From Mesorhizobium sp. M3A.F.Ca.ET.080.04.2.1 (GTDB taxonomy: Bacteria; Pseudomonadota; Alphaproteobacteria; Rhizobiales; Rhizobiaceae): a stretch of 64,000 nucleotides of DNA. Each line of letters starts with the position of its first letter. The first letter of the stretch is position 1. The notes under the pieces are model-generated. The model saw only the letters and a program-made list of their open reading frames with translations. It did not search any database and was not told where the DNA came from. Positions 1-10,614 of this stretch are shown here, in pieces. The DNA lies in NCBI RefSeq assembly GCF_003952525.1, contig NZ_CP034451.1:3534001-3598000 (forward strand). Direction: 5' to 3'. The position numbers and the translations under genes were made by a program.

Positions 1-1736
<1,736 letters not shown>

Positions 1737-2020
1737 GTGCGATCCGTCCTTGTCTGTTCAGCCTGAAAGGGAACGGACGCCGATGGCATGCAATCACGCG
1801 CAAAGGTGCGGGTACGGCCATTTCCGCTGTCCGCTCCCAAGCAACCCGAGCCGTTCAAGGCGGCGCGTGCGCTGGTTCGGCGCTAATTCTGATCCCGCGC
1901 CGACCGCTGGCACGGATGAACCGCATATAGAGAATTTCCTGGAATAGTTCTAGACAGTCGAAAGACGAATTTGTGCGATGCGGCGAGCGCCGCAAAACGG
2001 TGCTTCCGGGGCGGGCAAGA

Positions 2021-2629
2021 ATGCGGCTGATCGCCGAAAATCTGGGCGGCGAACGCGGCGGCGAGACGGTCTTCTCCGGCATCGATTTCGCCCTCGGAAA
2101 GGGCGAGGCGATGGTCGTCACCGGACCGAACGGATCGGGCAAGTCGACGCTGCTGAGAATCATCGCCGGGCTGCTGCGGACAGCCGAGGGACGGGTATGG
2201 CTTGACGGCGGCGGCGACGATTTTCCTACGATTGCATCCGCCTCGCATTACCTCGGCCATCTCAATGCAATGAAGACGGCGTTGAGCGTCGCGGAGAACC
2301 TCGAGTTCTGGCGCGCCTTCCAGGGCGAGCCGGCGCTGGATGTCGAGGAAGCGCTGGAGACGGTCGGGCTGGGCGGCCTGGGCCACCTGCCGTTCGGCTA
2401 TCTCTCCACCGGGCAGCGGCGCCGGGCATCGATCGCGAAGCTTTTGATCAGCCGCCGGCCGATCTGGCTGCTCGACGAGCCGACGGCGGGACTGGACAAG
2501 GCATCGGAGGAGCGGTTCGCGGAATTGATGAGGGGGCATCTCCAGGACGGGGGGATTTTGGTGGCGGCAACGCATCTGACGCTGGGGCTGGAGGGGGCGA
2601 AGGGGTTGAGGATGGGGGAGACGGCTTGA
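2021..2629 (+). CDS. ccmA: Heme exporter ATP-binding protein CcmA
   Basis: ATPase subunit of the CcmAB(C) ABC complex of cytochrome c maturation System I, working at the inner membrane to release holo-CcmE. The protein has Walker A GPNGSGKST (about residue 33), the signature-like LSTGQRRR, Walker B LLDEPTAG and the H-loop ATH. An upstream GTG at 1973 keeps the frame open, but the ATG at 2021 (MRLIAENL) gives the normal length of 202 residues. It is first in the cluster ccmA-ccmB-ccmD-ccmG and is separated from ccmB by a palindromic repeat. Divergent from acnA. Confidence 0.95.
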   Translation: MRLIAENLGGERGGETVFSGIDFALGKGEAMVVTGPNGSGKSTLLRIIAGLLRTAEGRVWLDGGGDDFPTIASASHYLGHLNAMKTALSVAENLEFWRAFQGEPALDVEEALETVGLGGLGHLPFGYLSTGQRRRASIAKLLISRRPIWLLDEPTAGLDKASEERFAELMRGHLQDGGILVAATHLTLGLEGAKGLRMGETA

Positions 2630-2639
2630 TGTCTGTGCC

Positions 2640-2802
2640 AGGCACCCCCCTCTGCCCTGCCGGGCATCTCCCCCTCAAGGGGGGAGATCAGCAGTTCGGG
2701 CGTCCTGCCTACCTCCCTACCTTGGAGGTTGGCGAAAGCTGGGATGACATCCAATCTCTCCCCTTGAGGGGGAGATGTCCGGCAGGACAGAGGGGGGTGC
2801 CT
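2640..2802. repeat. Palindromic intergenic repeat, CCCCTCTGYCCTGCCGG family
   Basis: Long imperfect inverted repeat. The left arm (2641-2689) carries CCCCCCTCTGCCCTGCCGGG followed by a CATCTCCCCC / GGGGGAGATC hairpin; the right arm (2757-2801) is its reverse complement and ends GACAGAGGGGGGTGCC. The same family occurs at 14695-14858, 35421-35584, 46661-46818 and 47500-47660. It fills the ccmA-ccmB gap, so it should be transcribed if the two genes form one operon. Confidence 0.9.
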
Positions 2803-2822
2803 GGGCGAAAGCATCTCAAATC

Positions 2823-3488
2823 ATGCTAGCGCTCTTCCTGCGCGATATCCGCCTCTCCATCCGCGCCGGCGGCGGGGCGCTGATCGGCGTCATCTTCTTC
2901 CTCGCGGTCATCGTCACGATCCCGTTCGGCATCGGGCCCGATCTCAATCTTTTGTCCCGCATCGGCCCCGCCATCCTGTGGATCGCCGCCCTGCTCGCCT
3001 GCCTGTTAGGCCTCGACCGGCTGTTCCAGGCCGATCGCGAGGACGGCTCGCTCGACCTGCTCGTGGTCGGCAACGACCGCCATATGCTGGCGCTGACGGT
3101 GCTGACCAAATGCCTGGCCCACTGGACGGGCAGCGTGCTGCCGCTGGTGGTGGCCGCCCCCTTGCTCGGCCTGTTCATGAACATGGAGCCGGCGGCGATC
3201 GGCGCCACGGCGCTGACGCTGCTGGTCGGCACGCCGGCCATCACCTTCATCGGTGCCGCAGGGGCGGCGGTGGCGGTGGCGCTGCCGCGCGGCGGGCTGT
3301 TGATCTCGGTGCTGGTGCTGCCGCTCGCCATTCCGGTGCTGATCTTCGGGGTCTCGGCAAGCTATGGCGCGGTGGCTGATCCGGCGCCGTTCCTGCAGCC
3401 CTTCCTCATTCTTGCCGCGCTGACGCTGTTTCTTGCCGTGGTTGGGCCGCTCTCGGCCGCGTTGGCGCTGCGCCATGGAACGGATTGA
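2823..3488 (+). CDS. ccmB: Heme exporter membrane protein CcmB
   Basis: Six-helix integral membrane subunit that pairs with CcmA in cytochrome c maturation. The 221 residues match the family length and consist of alternating hydrophobic segments with the typical start MLALFLRDIRLSIRAGG and a cytoplasmic loop LDRLFQADREDGSLDLL (about residues 63-80). The start is the ATG at 2823 just after the repeat; earlier in-frame codons lie inside the repeat. The next expected gene, ccmC, is not present downstream. Confidence 0.95.
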   Translation: MLALFLRDIRLSIRAGGGALIGVIFFLAVIVTIPFGIGPDLNLLSRIGPAILWIAALLACLLGLDRLFQADREDGSLDLLVVGNDRHMLALTVLTKCLAHWTGSVLPLVVAAPLLGLFMNMEPAAIGATALTLLVGTPAITFIGAAGAAVAVALPRGGLLISVLVLPLAIPVLIFGVSASYGAVADPAPFLQPFLILAALTLFLAVVGPLSAALALRHGTD

Positions 3489-3619
3489 GGGCGAAGATGC
3501 TCCAGGCCGGGCTGCGGCGCAGCGGCCAATTGCGCGGTCCGCTGCGCGAAGTTAAGGGAAGGCATGATCGCAAGGACAGGCAAAGGCGCGGAAGGCGGCA
3601 CGCTGGCGGAGCTGCGGGC
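3489..3619. other. Short ccmB-ccmD gap where ccmC is expected
   Basis: In most alphaproteobacterial clusters ccmC, a gene of about 750 bp for a tryptophan-rich heme-handling protein, lies between ccmB and ccmD. Here only 131 bp separate them and no reading frame carries CcmC features. One frame, open from the ccmB stop, ends with 19 codons from the ATG at 3564 (starting MIARTGKG) and terminates in an ATGA overlap with ccmD. I cannot identify it as a ccmC remnant. Confidence 0.7.
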
Positions 3620-3793
3620 ATGAGCGCGCATGCCCTCTATGTCACCGCCGCCTATGCCATCACGGCGATCGTGCTGGCGGGGCTGATCGGCTGGATCCTG
3701 CTCGACCAGCGCGGGCGCAAGCGGGACCTGGCGGCGCTGGAAGCGTCGGGCGTGCGGCGCCGCTCCCACAAGACCGGGACGACAAAGCCGTGA
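3620..3793 (+). CDS. ccmD: Heme exporter protein CcmD
   Basis: Small membrane protein (57 residues) that holds the CcmABC complex together and helps release holo-CcmE. It shows the family pattern: short N-terminus, one transmembrane helix (AYAITAIVLAGLIGWILL, about residues 11-28) and a basic cytoplasmic tail with DQRGRKRDLAAL. The stop overlaps the GTG start of ccmG (GTGA), implying translational coupling. Confidence 0.88.
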   Translation: MSAHALYVTAAYAITAIVLAGLIGWILLDQRGRKRDLAALEASGVRRRSHKTGTTKP

Positions 3794-4365
3794 GCATCGA
3801 CAGCGAGACGCCGGCGCGGAGCCGCCGCCTGTTCGTCTTCCTGCCGCTCCTGGTCTTCCTGGGGTTGGCGGGGCTGTTCCTGTCGCAATTGCTGTCGGGC
3901 CGCGACGTTTCGGAAATTCCCTCGGCGCTAATCGGCCAGCCGGCGCCGCAGACCAAGCTGCCGCCACTGGAAGGGACGAGCCTGCCGGGGCTCGACACCA
4001 AATCCTTCGCCGGCAAGGTGACGCTGGTCAACGTCTTCGCGTCATGGTGCGCGCCGTGCCGGGAAGAGCACCCGGTGCTGCTGGCTCTGTCGCAGGACAA
4101 GCGCTTCACGCTTGCCGCCCTGGACTACAAGGACGAGCCGGAGAATGCCCGCCGCTTCCTGGGCGATCTCGGCAATCCCTACCAGGCGATCGGCGTCGAT
4201 CCGGCCGGCCGCACGGCGATCGACTGGGGCGTCTACGGCGTGCCGGAGACCTTCGTCATCGGCAAGGATGGCAAGATCGCCTACAAGCATGTCGGGCCGC
4301 TGACGCCGGAATCGGCCAGGGATTTGCTGTTGCCGCAGATCGAGAAGGCGCTGGCGGCACGCTGA
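3790..4365 (+). CDS. ccmG: Thiol:disulfide interchange protein CcmG/DsbE
   Basis: Membrane-anchored periplasmic thioredoxin-like protein that reduces the CXXCH cysteines of apocytochrome c before heme attachment. One N-terminal helix (LFVFLPLLVFLGLAGLFL, about residues 14-31) is followed by a thioredoxin fold with the active site WCAPC (about residues 86-90) and the cis-proline region YGVPETFVI. Length 191 residues is normal. It starts at a GTG that overlaps the ccmD stop and is last in the cluster. Confidence 0.95.
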   Translation: MSIDSETPARSRRLFVFLPLLVFLGLAGLFLSQLLSGRDVSEIPSALIGQPAPQTKLPPLEGTSLPGLDTKSFAGKVTLVNVFASWCAPCREEHPVLLALSQDKRFTLAALDYKDEPENARRFLGDLGNPYQAIGVDPAGRTAIDWGVYGVPETFVIGKDGKIAYKHVGPLTPESARDLLLPQIEKALAAR

Positions 4366-4490
4366 TATTCAGATGAGGCCGGCCTGCAAATAGCGGCTTC
4401 CTGCGCTTCCGGTGCTCACGTACTTCAAGTACGCTCCGCTCCGGTTCTCGGTAGCCACCATTTTCAGCTCGGCCTGACCTGAATCTCAAC
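4364..4490. repeat. Composite of two nested palindromic repeats
   Basis: The outer ends (GATATTCAGATGAGGCCGGCCTG at the left, CGGCCTGACCTGAATCTC at the right) together match the compact palindrome at 48215-48248 and 57635-57668. They are interrupted by about 83 bp whose core (TGCGCTTCCGGTGCTCACG, then TACTTCAAGTACGC) recurs at 27322-27463. CGGCCTG is present on both sides (4380-4386 and 4470-4476), as expected of a target duplication. It lies just downstream of ccmG. Confidence 0.85.
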
Positions 4491-4524
4491 GCGCCGGCCA
4501 AGCCCGCACAAGCGGCCAAAAAAC

Positions 4525-4692
4525 TCAGCCGTAGATCTGCTTGTGGACCTGGAAGAGCATCTCGGAACGGTCGGCGCGCAGATCGGCGAGATCGCGGCTC
4601 GACAGGTTCTCGATTTCGGCAACGAGACGGTTGTACCGGCGGCGCTTGGCAATGTTGGTGCGAGCGCGGGCGACGATATCGTCGAAGATCAT
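4525..4692 (-). CDS. DUF1127 family small protein
   Basis: A 55-residue basic protein with the DUF1127 (YjiS-like) pattern: a helical RRRYNRLVAEIENLSSRDLADL followed by a variable short tail. Small DUF1127 proteins in rhizobia and Agrobacterium have been linked to phosphate, carbon and RNA metabolism; no function can be assigned here. The ATG at 4692 is chosen because AAAGGACC precedes it at good spacing; longer in-frame starts have no ribosome site. It is divergent from the SMP-30 gene. Confidence 0.75.
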   Translation of the reverse strand: MIFDDIVARARTNIAKRRRYNRLVAEIENLSSRDLADLRADRSEMLFQVHKQIYG

Positions 4693-4910
4693 GGCGAGGT
4701 CCTTTGCTGCCGCTTTTGGCGCGGCGGGTTGTTCCTCCCTGATCGACTGCGAGCATGACATAGGAATGGTGCGCCGCAAAAGGAATATGTTGCAACGCAC
4801 CATTGCACCCCACGCATGCCTCGACATGGTGTGATGGCCATCAATGGTCTTGCTTAATCGCACGCCGGCTGGCTTGATCCGCGCGTCACATGGATGCCGG
4901 GAGGAAGAGC

Positions 4911-5831
<921 letters not shown>

Positions 5832-5953
5832 GGCTGATGTTGACTCTTCGTTCGAGGATGTCGACGCTCGCAACCGGGATGTCGGCAACACCGATGTCGA
5901 GACGCTGAGGAAGGGGGAGCTTCCTTGCAAAGTTGCGGTGCGGGGCGCCCTGT

Positions 5954-5996
5954 CAGCCACGTCGCTTCGCTCCTTACTTCGCCCTAAGATGACGAG
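5954..5996. repeat. Partial GGAGCAAGGAGCGAAGCGACG-family repeat
   Basis: AGCCACGTCGCTTCGCTCC and TAAGATGACGA are the reverse complement of the left end of the longer copies at 29158-29345 and 49716-49905. The copy is truncated and ends immediately before the stop codon of the FMN reductase gene. Confidence 0.75.
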
Positions 5997-5997
5997 G

Positions 5998-6534
5998 CTA
6001 GGTTTGCCAGCGGATGAAGCTTGCGAAGGCTTGAACCGCCTCGCGCATCGCCTGCCGGTTGGCCGGCTCCGCCAGGATGGCCTGAACCTCCGGCGGCTTC
6101 TTGCCGAGCAGCGCGATCTCGAGCGTAGCGTCTTCGTAGAGCGCGAAAGACATGGTGCGCATGATCTCGGCAAGTGCTGCTCGGGCGTAGAGCGAGCGCG
6201 GCGAGGCGTGCACCAGCATGGCGGGCTTGGCGACTGCGGCGTCGCGCGACACCAGCCAGTCGAGCGCATTCTTCATGCCGCCTGGCACGCCGTGGGCATA
6301 TTCCGGACAGGAGACCATGACGCCGTCGGCGCCGGTAACGGCATCGATCAGCGCGGCAGCCTCGAGTGGCGTCCGCTCGCCCTCGTCGTCCGGATTGAAG
6401 ATCGGCAGGCGGCGAAGCCCATCATAGGTGGTGATGCGGCAATCCTGCGGCGTGTTCTCAGCCAAGGCTGCGATCAGCGCCGAATTGGTCGAGGCGACAC
6501 GCAGGCTGCCGGAGATGGCGAGGATGTTCAGCAA
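5998..6534 (-). CDS. NAD(P)H-dependent FMN reductase family protein
   Basis: Flavodoxin-like cytoplasmic oxidoreductase of 178 residues, the usual size for the NADPH-dependent FMN reductase (SsuE/ArsH/chromate reductase) superfamily. The FMN-phosphate loop is visible as ISGSLRVASTN (about residues 7-17), with SCPEYAHGVPGGMKNALDWL (about residues 77-96) forming the isoalloxazine-binding loop. The substrate, whether quinone, chromate or free FMN, cannot be told from sequence. It is the last of the minus-strand genes that start at dapF. Confidence 0.85.
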   Translation of the reverse strand: MLNILAISGSLRVASTNSALIAALAENTPQDCRITTYDGLRRLPIFNPDDEGERTPLEAAALIDAVTGADGVMVSCPEYAHGVPGGMKNALDWLVSRDAAVAKPAMLVHASPRSLYARAALAEIMRTMSFALYEDATLEIALLGKKPPEVQAILAEPANRQAMREAVQAFASFIRWQT

Positions 6535-6620
6535 GGGATGAGCTCGGGCGGCGGGTTGAGTCGACCGAATGCTACCACCGGCGGCTATCCTTGGCGCAAT
6601 CTCCGAACGGAAAACTTACT

Positions 6621-7286
6621 CTACTTGCCGGCCTGCTCTTCCTTGGCTTTTTCCTCGAGCGAATGTCGCATGATCAGCGGCATCTGGCTGAAGGTGAAGA
6701 GAAGCGTGATCGGCATGATGCCCCAGACCTTGAAGGTGACCCAGGCATCGGTTGAAAAATTCCGCCAGACCACCTCGTTGACGAGGGCCAGGAAGAGGAA
6801 GAACAGGCCCCAGCGGAGCGTGAGCTTTCTCCAGCCCTCGGCATCGAGGCTGAAGGCGGAATCGAAGACGTAGCCGAGCAGCGACTTGCCGAAGAACAGG
6901 CCGCCGAGCAGCACGCCCCCGAACAGCGTATTGACGATGGTCGGCTTCATTTTGATGAAGACGTCGTCCTGCAGATAGAGCGTCAGCGCGCCGAAGATGA
7001 GGACAACGACGCCAGACACCAGCGGCATGATCGGCAAGGTGCGGGTGAGCAGCCAGGAGGCGACCAACGCGAGCGCGGTGGCAGCCATGAAGAGACCGGT
7101 GGCGACGAAGATCGGACCGCCGAGTTCGCCGAGTATCGGAAATTTCTGCACCAGCCATCCGCTGCGGGTATTGGCAAAGAAGAAGACCAGCAGCGGACCG
7201 AGCTCGAGCACGAGCTTGAGCAGCGGATTGATGCCTTCCTTCTTCTGTTTTTGCGGATCGGACGGGTCGCGTTCGAGGATGTTCAT
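6621..7286 (-). CDS. yciB: Inner membrane-spanning septation protein YciB/IspZ
   Basis: Polytopic inner-membrane protein of 221 residues needed for normal septation and envelope integrity in related bacteria. At least five hydrophobic segments are visible along with the family signatures [12 protein letters not shown] (about residues 28-39), [14 protein letters not shown] (about residues 109-122) and [10 protein letters not shown]. It lies about 50 bp downstream of ftsY, probably in the same transcript. Confidence 0.93.
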   Translation of the reverse strand: MNILERDPSDPQKQKKEGINPLLKLVLELGPLLVFFFANTRSGWLVQKFPILGELGGPIFVATGLFMAATALALVASWLLTRTLPIMPLVSGVVVLIFGALTLYLQDDVFIKMKPTIVNTLFGGVLLGGLFFGKSLLGYVFDSAFSLDAEGWRKLTLRWGLFFLFLALVNEVVWRNFSTDAWVTFKVWGIMPITLLFTFSQMPLIMRHSLEEKAKEEQAGK

Positions 7287-7334
7287 AAAAGTCCTTGTTG
7301 TCCCGAAAGTCGGCGCTTTTGGGATCGTGCCTGT

Positions 7335-9218
7335 TCAAGCCACGCCAGCGATCGCCCTGGCGAATTCGCTCGCGGAAAACGGTTCGAGATCGTCGACCTG
7401 CTCGCCGACGCCGATGAAATAGACCGGCAGCCTGTGCTTGGCGGCAATCGCCACCAGAATGCCGCCGCGCGCCGTGCCGTCCAGCTTGGTCATCACCAGG
7501 CCGTTGACCCCGGCGACATTGCGGAAGATCTCGACCTGGCTGAGCGCATTCTGGCCGGTGGTGGCGTCGACCGTCTGCAGCACCGTGTGCGGCGCTTCCG
7601 GATCGAGCTTGCCGAGCACGCGCACGATCTTTTCCAGTTCGGCCATCAGCTCGGCCTTGTTCTGCAGCCGGCCGGCCGTGTCGATGATCAGCACGTCGGA
7701 GCCGGCTTCCTTCGCCTTCTCGAAGGCGTCATAGGCAAGGCCGGCCGCGTCGGCGCCGAGCTTGGTGGCGATGACCGGCGACCGGGTGCGCTCGCCCCAG
7801 ATCTTCAGCTGCTCGATTGCCGCGGCGCGGAAAGTGTCGCCGGCGGCCAGCATCACCGAGAGGCCGCCCGCGGTCAGCTTGGCCGCCAGCTTGCCGATGG
7901 TGGTGGTCTTGCCGGTGCCGTTGACGCCGACGACCAGGATTACATGCGGCTTGTGGCTGAGGTCGAGCTCCAGCGGCAGGGCGACCGGGGTCAGCACCTT
8001 CTCCACCTCGGCGGCCATGACAGCACGGACTTCCGTATCGGAGACGTCCCTGCCGTAGCGGCTCGAGGCGAGCGAATCAGTGACGCGCAGCGCCGTCTCC
8101 AGGCCGAGATCGGCGCGGATCAGCACGTCCTCCAGGTCCTGCAGCGTGTCCTCGTCCAGCTTGCGCTTGGTGAAGACGCCGGCGATGTTGCCCGACAGCT
8201 CGCGCGAGGAGCGGGCAAGCCCATCGCGCATACGTTGGAACCAGGAGCGCCGCGGCGCCGGCTCCGGCAGCGGCTGCGGCTCGGCCTTCTGCTCGACCTT
8301 CTTCGCCACTGTCACCTTGCCGGCGGAGGGCGCCGGTTTCGGCGCGGGCTGCGGGACCGGTTGCGGCTCTGGCGCAACCTCGGCAGAGATCGGTTGTGCC
8401 TCGACCGGCGCAGGCTGGCGAATGGGTGGCGAGATCTCCGCCGACGAAGCTGGCTCCGCTGACGCTGAATCCTGCGCAGGTTGGCGCTGCCCCTCACCCT
8501 TACCTTCTCCCCGTGAAGGACGGGGAGAGGCGGCTGTCGGCGTCGAAGCTTCTTCGTTCTCCACCTCACCATACGGGGAGAAGGTGCCGGCAGGCGGGTG
8601 AGGGGCGGCGCCGCCCTCTGAAGACGGTTCTACGGAAGGTGGCACCGACGGCGGAATTTCAGGCGCAGGCGTTTCAGGCGGAACCTCGCCGGGCGGGGTC
8701 GGCACTTCGACCGGCGCCGGCCCAGGCTGCCTTTCCGGGCGCGACGGCTCGATATCCGGCTTGACCGGCGCGGCAGGCACCTCCTGCGGAGTGGGTCCGG
8801 GTGTCGGTGCGGGCGCAGGCTGGGGCTTCGGCTGTGCCGGCGGCACTTCCTCGGGCGCCGGCGGCTCAGGCCTCTCAGGCTCGGGTTGCGGTTCTTCTTC
8901 CGGTCCCGGCTTCGGCAGCGGTTCCGGTTCGGAGGGAACGACCGGCTCCGGTGCGGGCGGAATGACTGGTTCCGGCGCCGGCGGGATGTCCGGCGCCGGC
9001 TCGGGCTTTGGCTCCTCGGGGACCGGCTCAGGAGCCGGCGCGGCCGCCGCTGCAGGCTCTTCGGCTCGGTCGGTTTCCGGCTGAGCCAGCTCGGCCTCCG
9101 GCTTCAGTGCCTGCAGCGCATCCCACTTGATCGGCGGCAGCGGCGCGGTCTCGTCGACGCGCTCTTCGACGACCTCTTTCTTGCCGAACGAAAATATCTT
9201 CTTGAAAAAACCGGCCAT
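7335..9218 (-). CDS. ftsY: Signal recognition particle receptor FtsY
   Basis: SRP receptor GTPase that docks ribosome-SRP complexes at the inner membrane. The start MAGFFKKIFSFGKK is followed by an unusually long Pro/Glu-rich acidic A domain (to about residue 320) and a standard NG domain with G1 GVNGTGKTTT (about residue 432), G3 DTAGR and G4 TKLDG. At 627 residues it is longer than most FtsY proteins. Part of the A domain (residues about 203-244) is encoded by a palindromic repeat that keeps the frame open. Downstream of mtaB, probably co-transcribed. Confidence 0.96.
   Translation of the reverse strand: MAGFFKKIFSFGKKEVVEERVDETAPLPPIKWDALQALKPEAELAQPETDRAEEPAAAAAPAPEPVPEEPKPEPAPDIPPAPEPVIPPAPEPVVPSEPEPLPKPGPEEEPQPEPERPEPPAPEEVPPAQPKPQPAPAPTPGPTPQEVPAAPVKPDIEPSRPERQPGPAPVEVPTPPGEVPPETPAPEIPPSVPPSVEPSSEGGAAPHPPAGTFSPYGEVENEEASTPTAASPRPSRGEGKGEGQRQPAQDSASAEPASSAEISPPIRQPAPVEAQPISAEVAPEPQPVPQPAPKPAPSAGKVTVAKKVEQKAEPQPLPEPAPRRSWFQRMRDGLARSSRELSGNIAGVFTKRKLDEDTLQDLEDVLIRADLGLETALRVTDSLASSRYGRDVSDTEVRAVMAAEVEKVLTPVALPLELDLSHKPHVILVVGVNGTGKTTTIGKLAAKLTAGGLSVMLAAGDTFRAAAIEQLKIWGERTRSPVIATKLGADAAGLAYDAFEKAKEAGSDVLIIDTAGRLQNKAELMAELEKIVRVLGKLDPEAPHTVLQTVDATTGQNALSQVEIFRNVAGVNGLVMTKLDGTARGGILVAIAAKHRLPVYFIGVGEQVDDLEPFSASEFARAIAGVA
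8486..8612. repeat. Palindromic repeat inside the ftsY coding region
   Basis: Inverted arms GCTGCCCCTCACCC (8486-8499) and GGGTGAGGGGCGGCGC (8597-8612) flank internal TTCTCCCCGT / ACGGGGAGAA motifs. This is the GAGGGGCGGCG family also seen between genes at 58511-58592. Here it is translated in frame as part of the low-complexity A domain of FtsY, giving Ala/Pro/Gly/Glu-rich sequence. Confidence 0.85.
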
Positions 9219-9231
9219 GCTCTTTGCTGTC

Positions 9232-10614
9232 TCAGGCGGCGCGGGCGGCCAGGGGGGCCGCGGTCAGGCGGGCGCCGTCATGGCCGGTGATGACGGCGTC
9301 AACGATCTCGCCCGGCTGGCCGACGCCAATTGAGCTGAGCGTGAAGCCTTCGGTGCGGCCAAGCCCATCGCGTTCGACCAGGATCGACTGCTGTGTTCCG
9401 GCGAGCGCGGACAGATGGCGGCGATAGGCGGCCTCACCGGCGGCGCGCAACCTCGCGGCACGCTGCTTGACCACCTCGCGGCGGACCTGCGGCATGCGGG
9501 CCGCGGGCGTGCCTTCGCGCGGGCTGAACGGGAAGACGTGGAGATGCGTCAGACCGCATTCCTCGACGATTCTTTCCGAATTCTCGAACATCGCCTCGGT
9601 CTCGGTCGGAAAGCCGGCGATGATGTCGGCGCCGAAGACGATCCCGGGGCGGAGCTTGCGCACATCCTCGCAGAAGCGAATCGACTGTTCGCGCAGATGC
9701 CGGCGCTTCATGCGCTTCAGGATCATGTCGTCGCCCGACTGCAGCGACAGGTGCAGATGCGGCATCAGCCGGGGCTCGGTGGCGAGCGCGTCGAGCAGCT
9801 CGTCGTCGGCCTCGATGGAATCGATCGAGGACAGCCTGAGCCGCTTCACGTCGGGCACCTGGCGCAGGATCGTCTTCACGAGTCTGCCGAGCTTCGGGCT
9901 GCCCGGCAGGTCGGCGCCGAAGCTGGTCATGTCGACGCCGGTCAGCACGATCTCCGCATAGCCGTTGCCGGCGAGCCGCTTGACCTGCTCGACCACGGCG
10001 CCCATCGGCACCGAACGCGAATTGCCGCGTCCATAAGGAATGATGCAGAAGGTGCAGCGGTGATCGCAACCGTTCTGCACCTGCACGAAGGCGCGCGCCC
10101 GCCCCTCGATGGCGTCGACCATGTGGCCTGCCGTCTCGCGCACCGAGAAGATGTCGTTGACGCGCGCCTTTTCGGTGTCGTTGACGCCGAAATCGGGCAG
10201 CGCGCGATAGGAGTTCGCCTTGAGCTTCTCTTCATTGCCGAGCACGAGATCGACCTCGTCCATGGTGGCGAAGTTCTGCGGCTCGGTCTGCGCGGCGCAG
10301 CCGGTGACGATGATGCGCGCCTGAGGATTCTCGCGGCGTGCCTTGCGGATCGCCTGCTTGGCCTGGCGCACCGCTTCGGCGGTGACGGCGCAGGTGTTGA
10401 AGATGACGGCGCCGCCGGAGAGCGCGCCGAGGCCGGCGCTTTCGGCCTCGCGGCGCATCACTTCCGATTCATAGCTGTTGAGGCGGCAGCCGAACGTGAC
10501 GACGTCGATACCGTTGCCGATTGGCCCGTCGGGCGACGGACCTTGGCCGATGGGCCCTGCGGGCGGGCCGTTGCCGATGAGCCCTGCGGGCGGGCCTTTT
10601 TGCAGGGCGGACAT
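9232..10614 (-). CDS. mtaB: tRNA t6A37 methylthiotransferase MtaB
   Basis: Radical-SAM methylthiotransferase that converts t6A37 to ms2t6A37 in ANN-decoding tRNAs. It has the UPF0004 domain with three cysteines (VTFGCRLN, NTCAVTAEA, VTGCAAQ), the radical-SAM motif CDHRCTFC and a C-terminal TRAM-like region, 460 residues in total. The ATG at 10614 overlaps the dapF stop (TGATG). Residues 6-35 are an odd Gly/Pro-rich repeat (units GPPAGLIGN, GPPAGPIGQ, GPSPDGPIGN) ahead of the conserved GIDVVTFGCRLN; most homologs begin near the latter. Confidence 0.93.
   Translation of the reverse strand: MSALQKGPPAGLIGNGPPAGPIGQGPSPDGPIGNGIDVVTFGCRLNSYESEVMRREAESAGLGALSGGAVIFNTCAVTAEAVRQAKQAIRKARRENPQARIIVTGCAAQTEPQNFATMDEVDLVLGNEEKLKANSYRALPDFGVNDTEKARVNDIFSVRETAGHMVDAIEGRARAFVQVQNGCDHRCTFCIIPYGRGNSRSVPMGAVVEQVKRLAGNGYAEIVLTGVDMTSFGADLPGSPKLGRLVKTILRQVPDVKRLRLSSIDSIEADDELLDALATEPRLMPHLHLSLQSGDDMILKRMKRRHLREQSIRFCEDVRKLRPGIVFGADIIAGFPTETEAMFENSERIVEECGLTHLHVFPFSPREGTPAARMPQVRREVVKQRAARLRAAGEAAYRRHLSALAGTQQSILVERDGLGRTEGFTLSSIGVGQPGEIVDAVITGHDGARLTAAPLAARAA
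10510..10599. repeat. 27-30 bp tandem repeat at the 5' end of mtaB
   Basis: Three imperfect copies of a 27-30 bp unit whose plus-strand core is CGATGAGCCCTGCGGGCGGGCC. Unit lengths are multiples of three, so changes in copy number would leave the mtaB frame intact. Confidence 0.8.
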
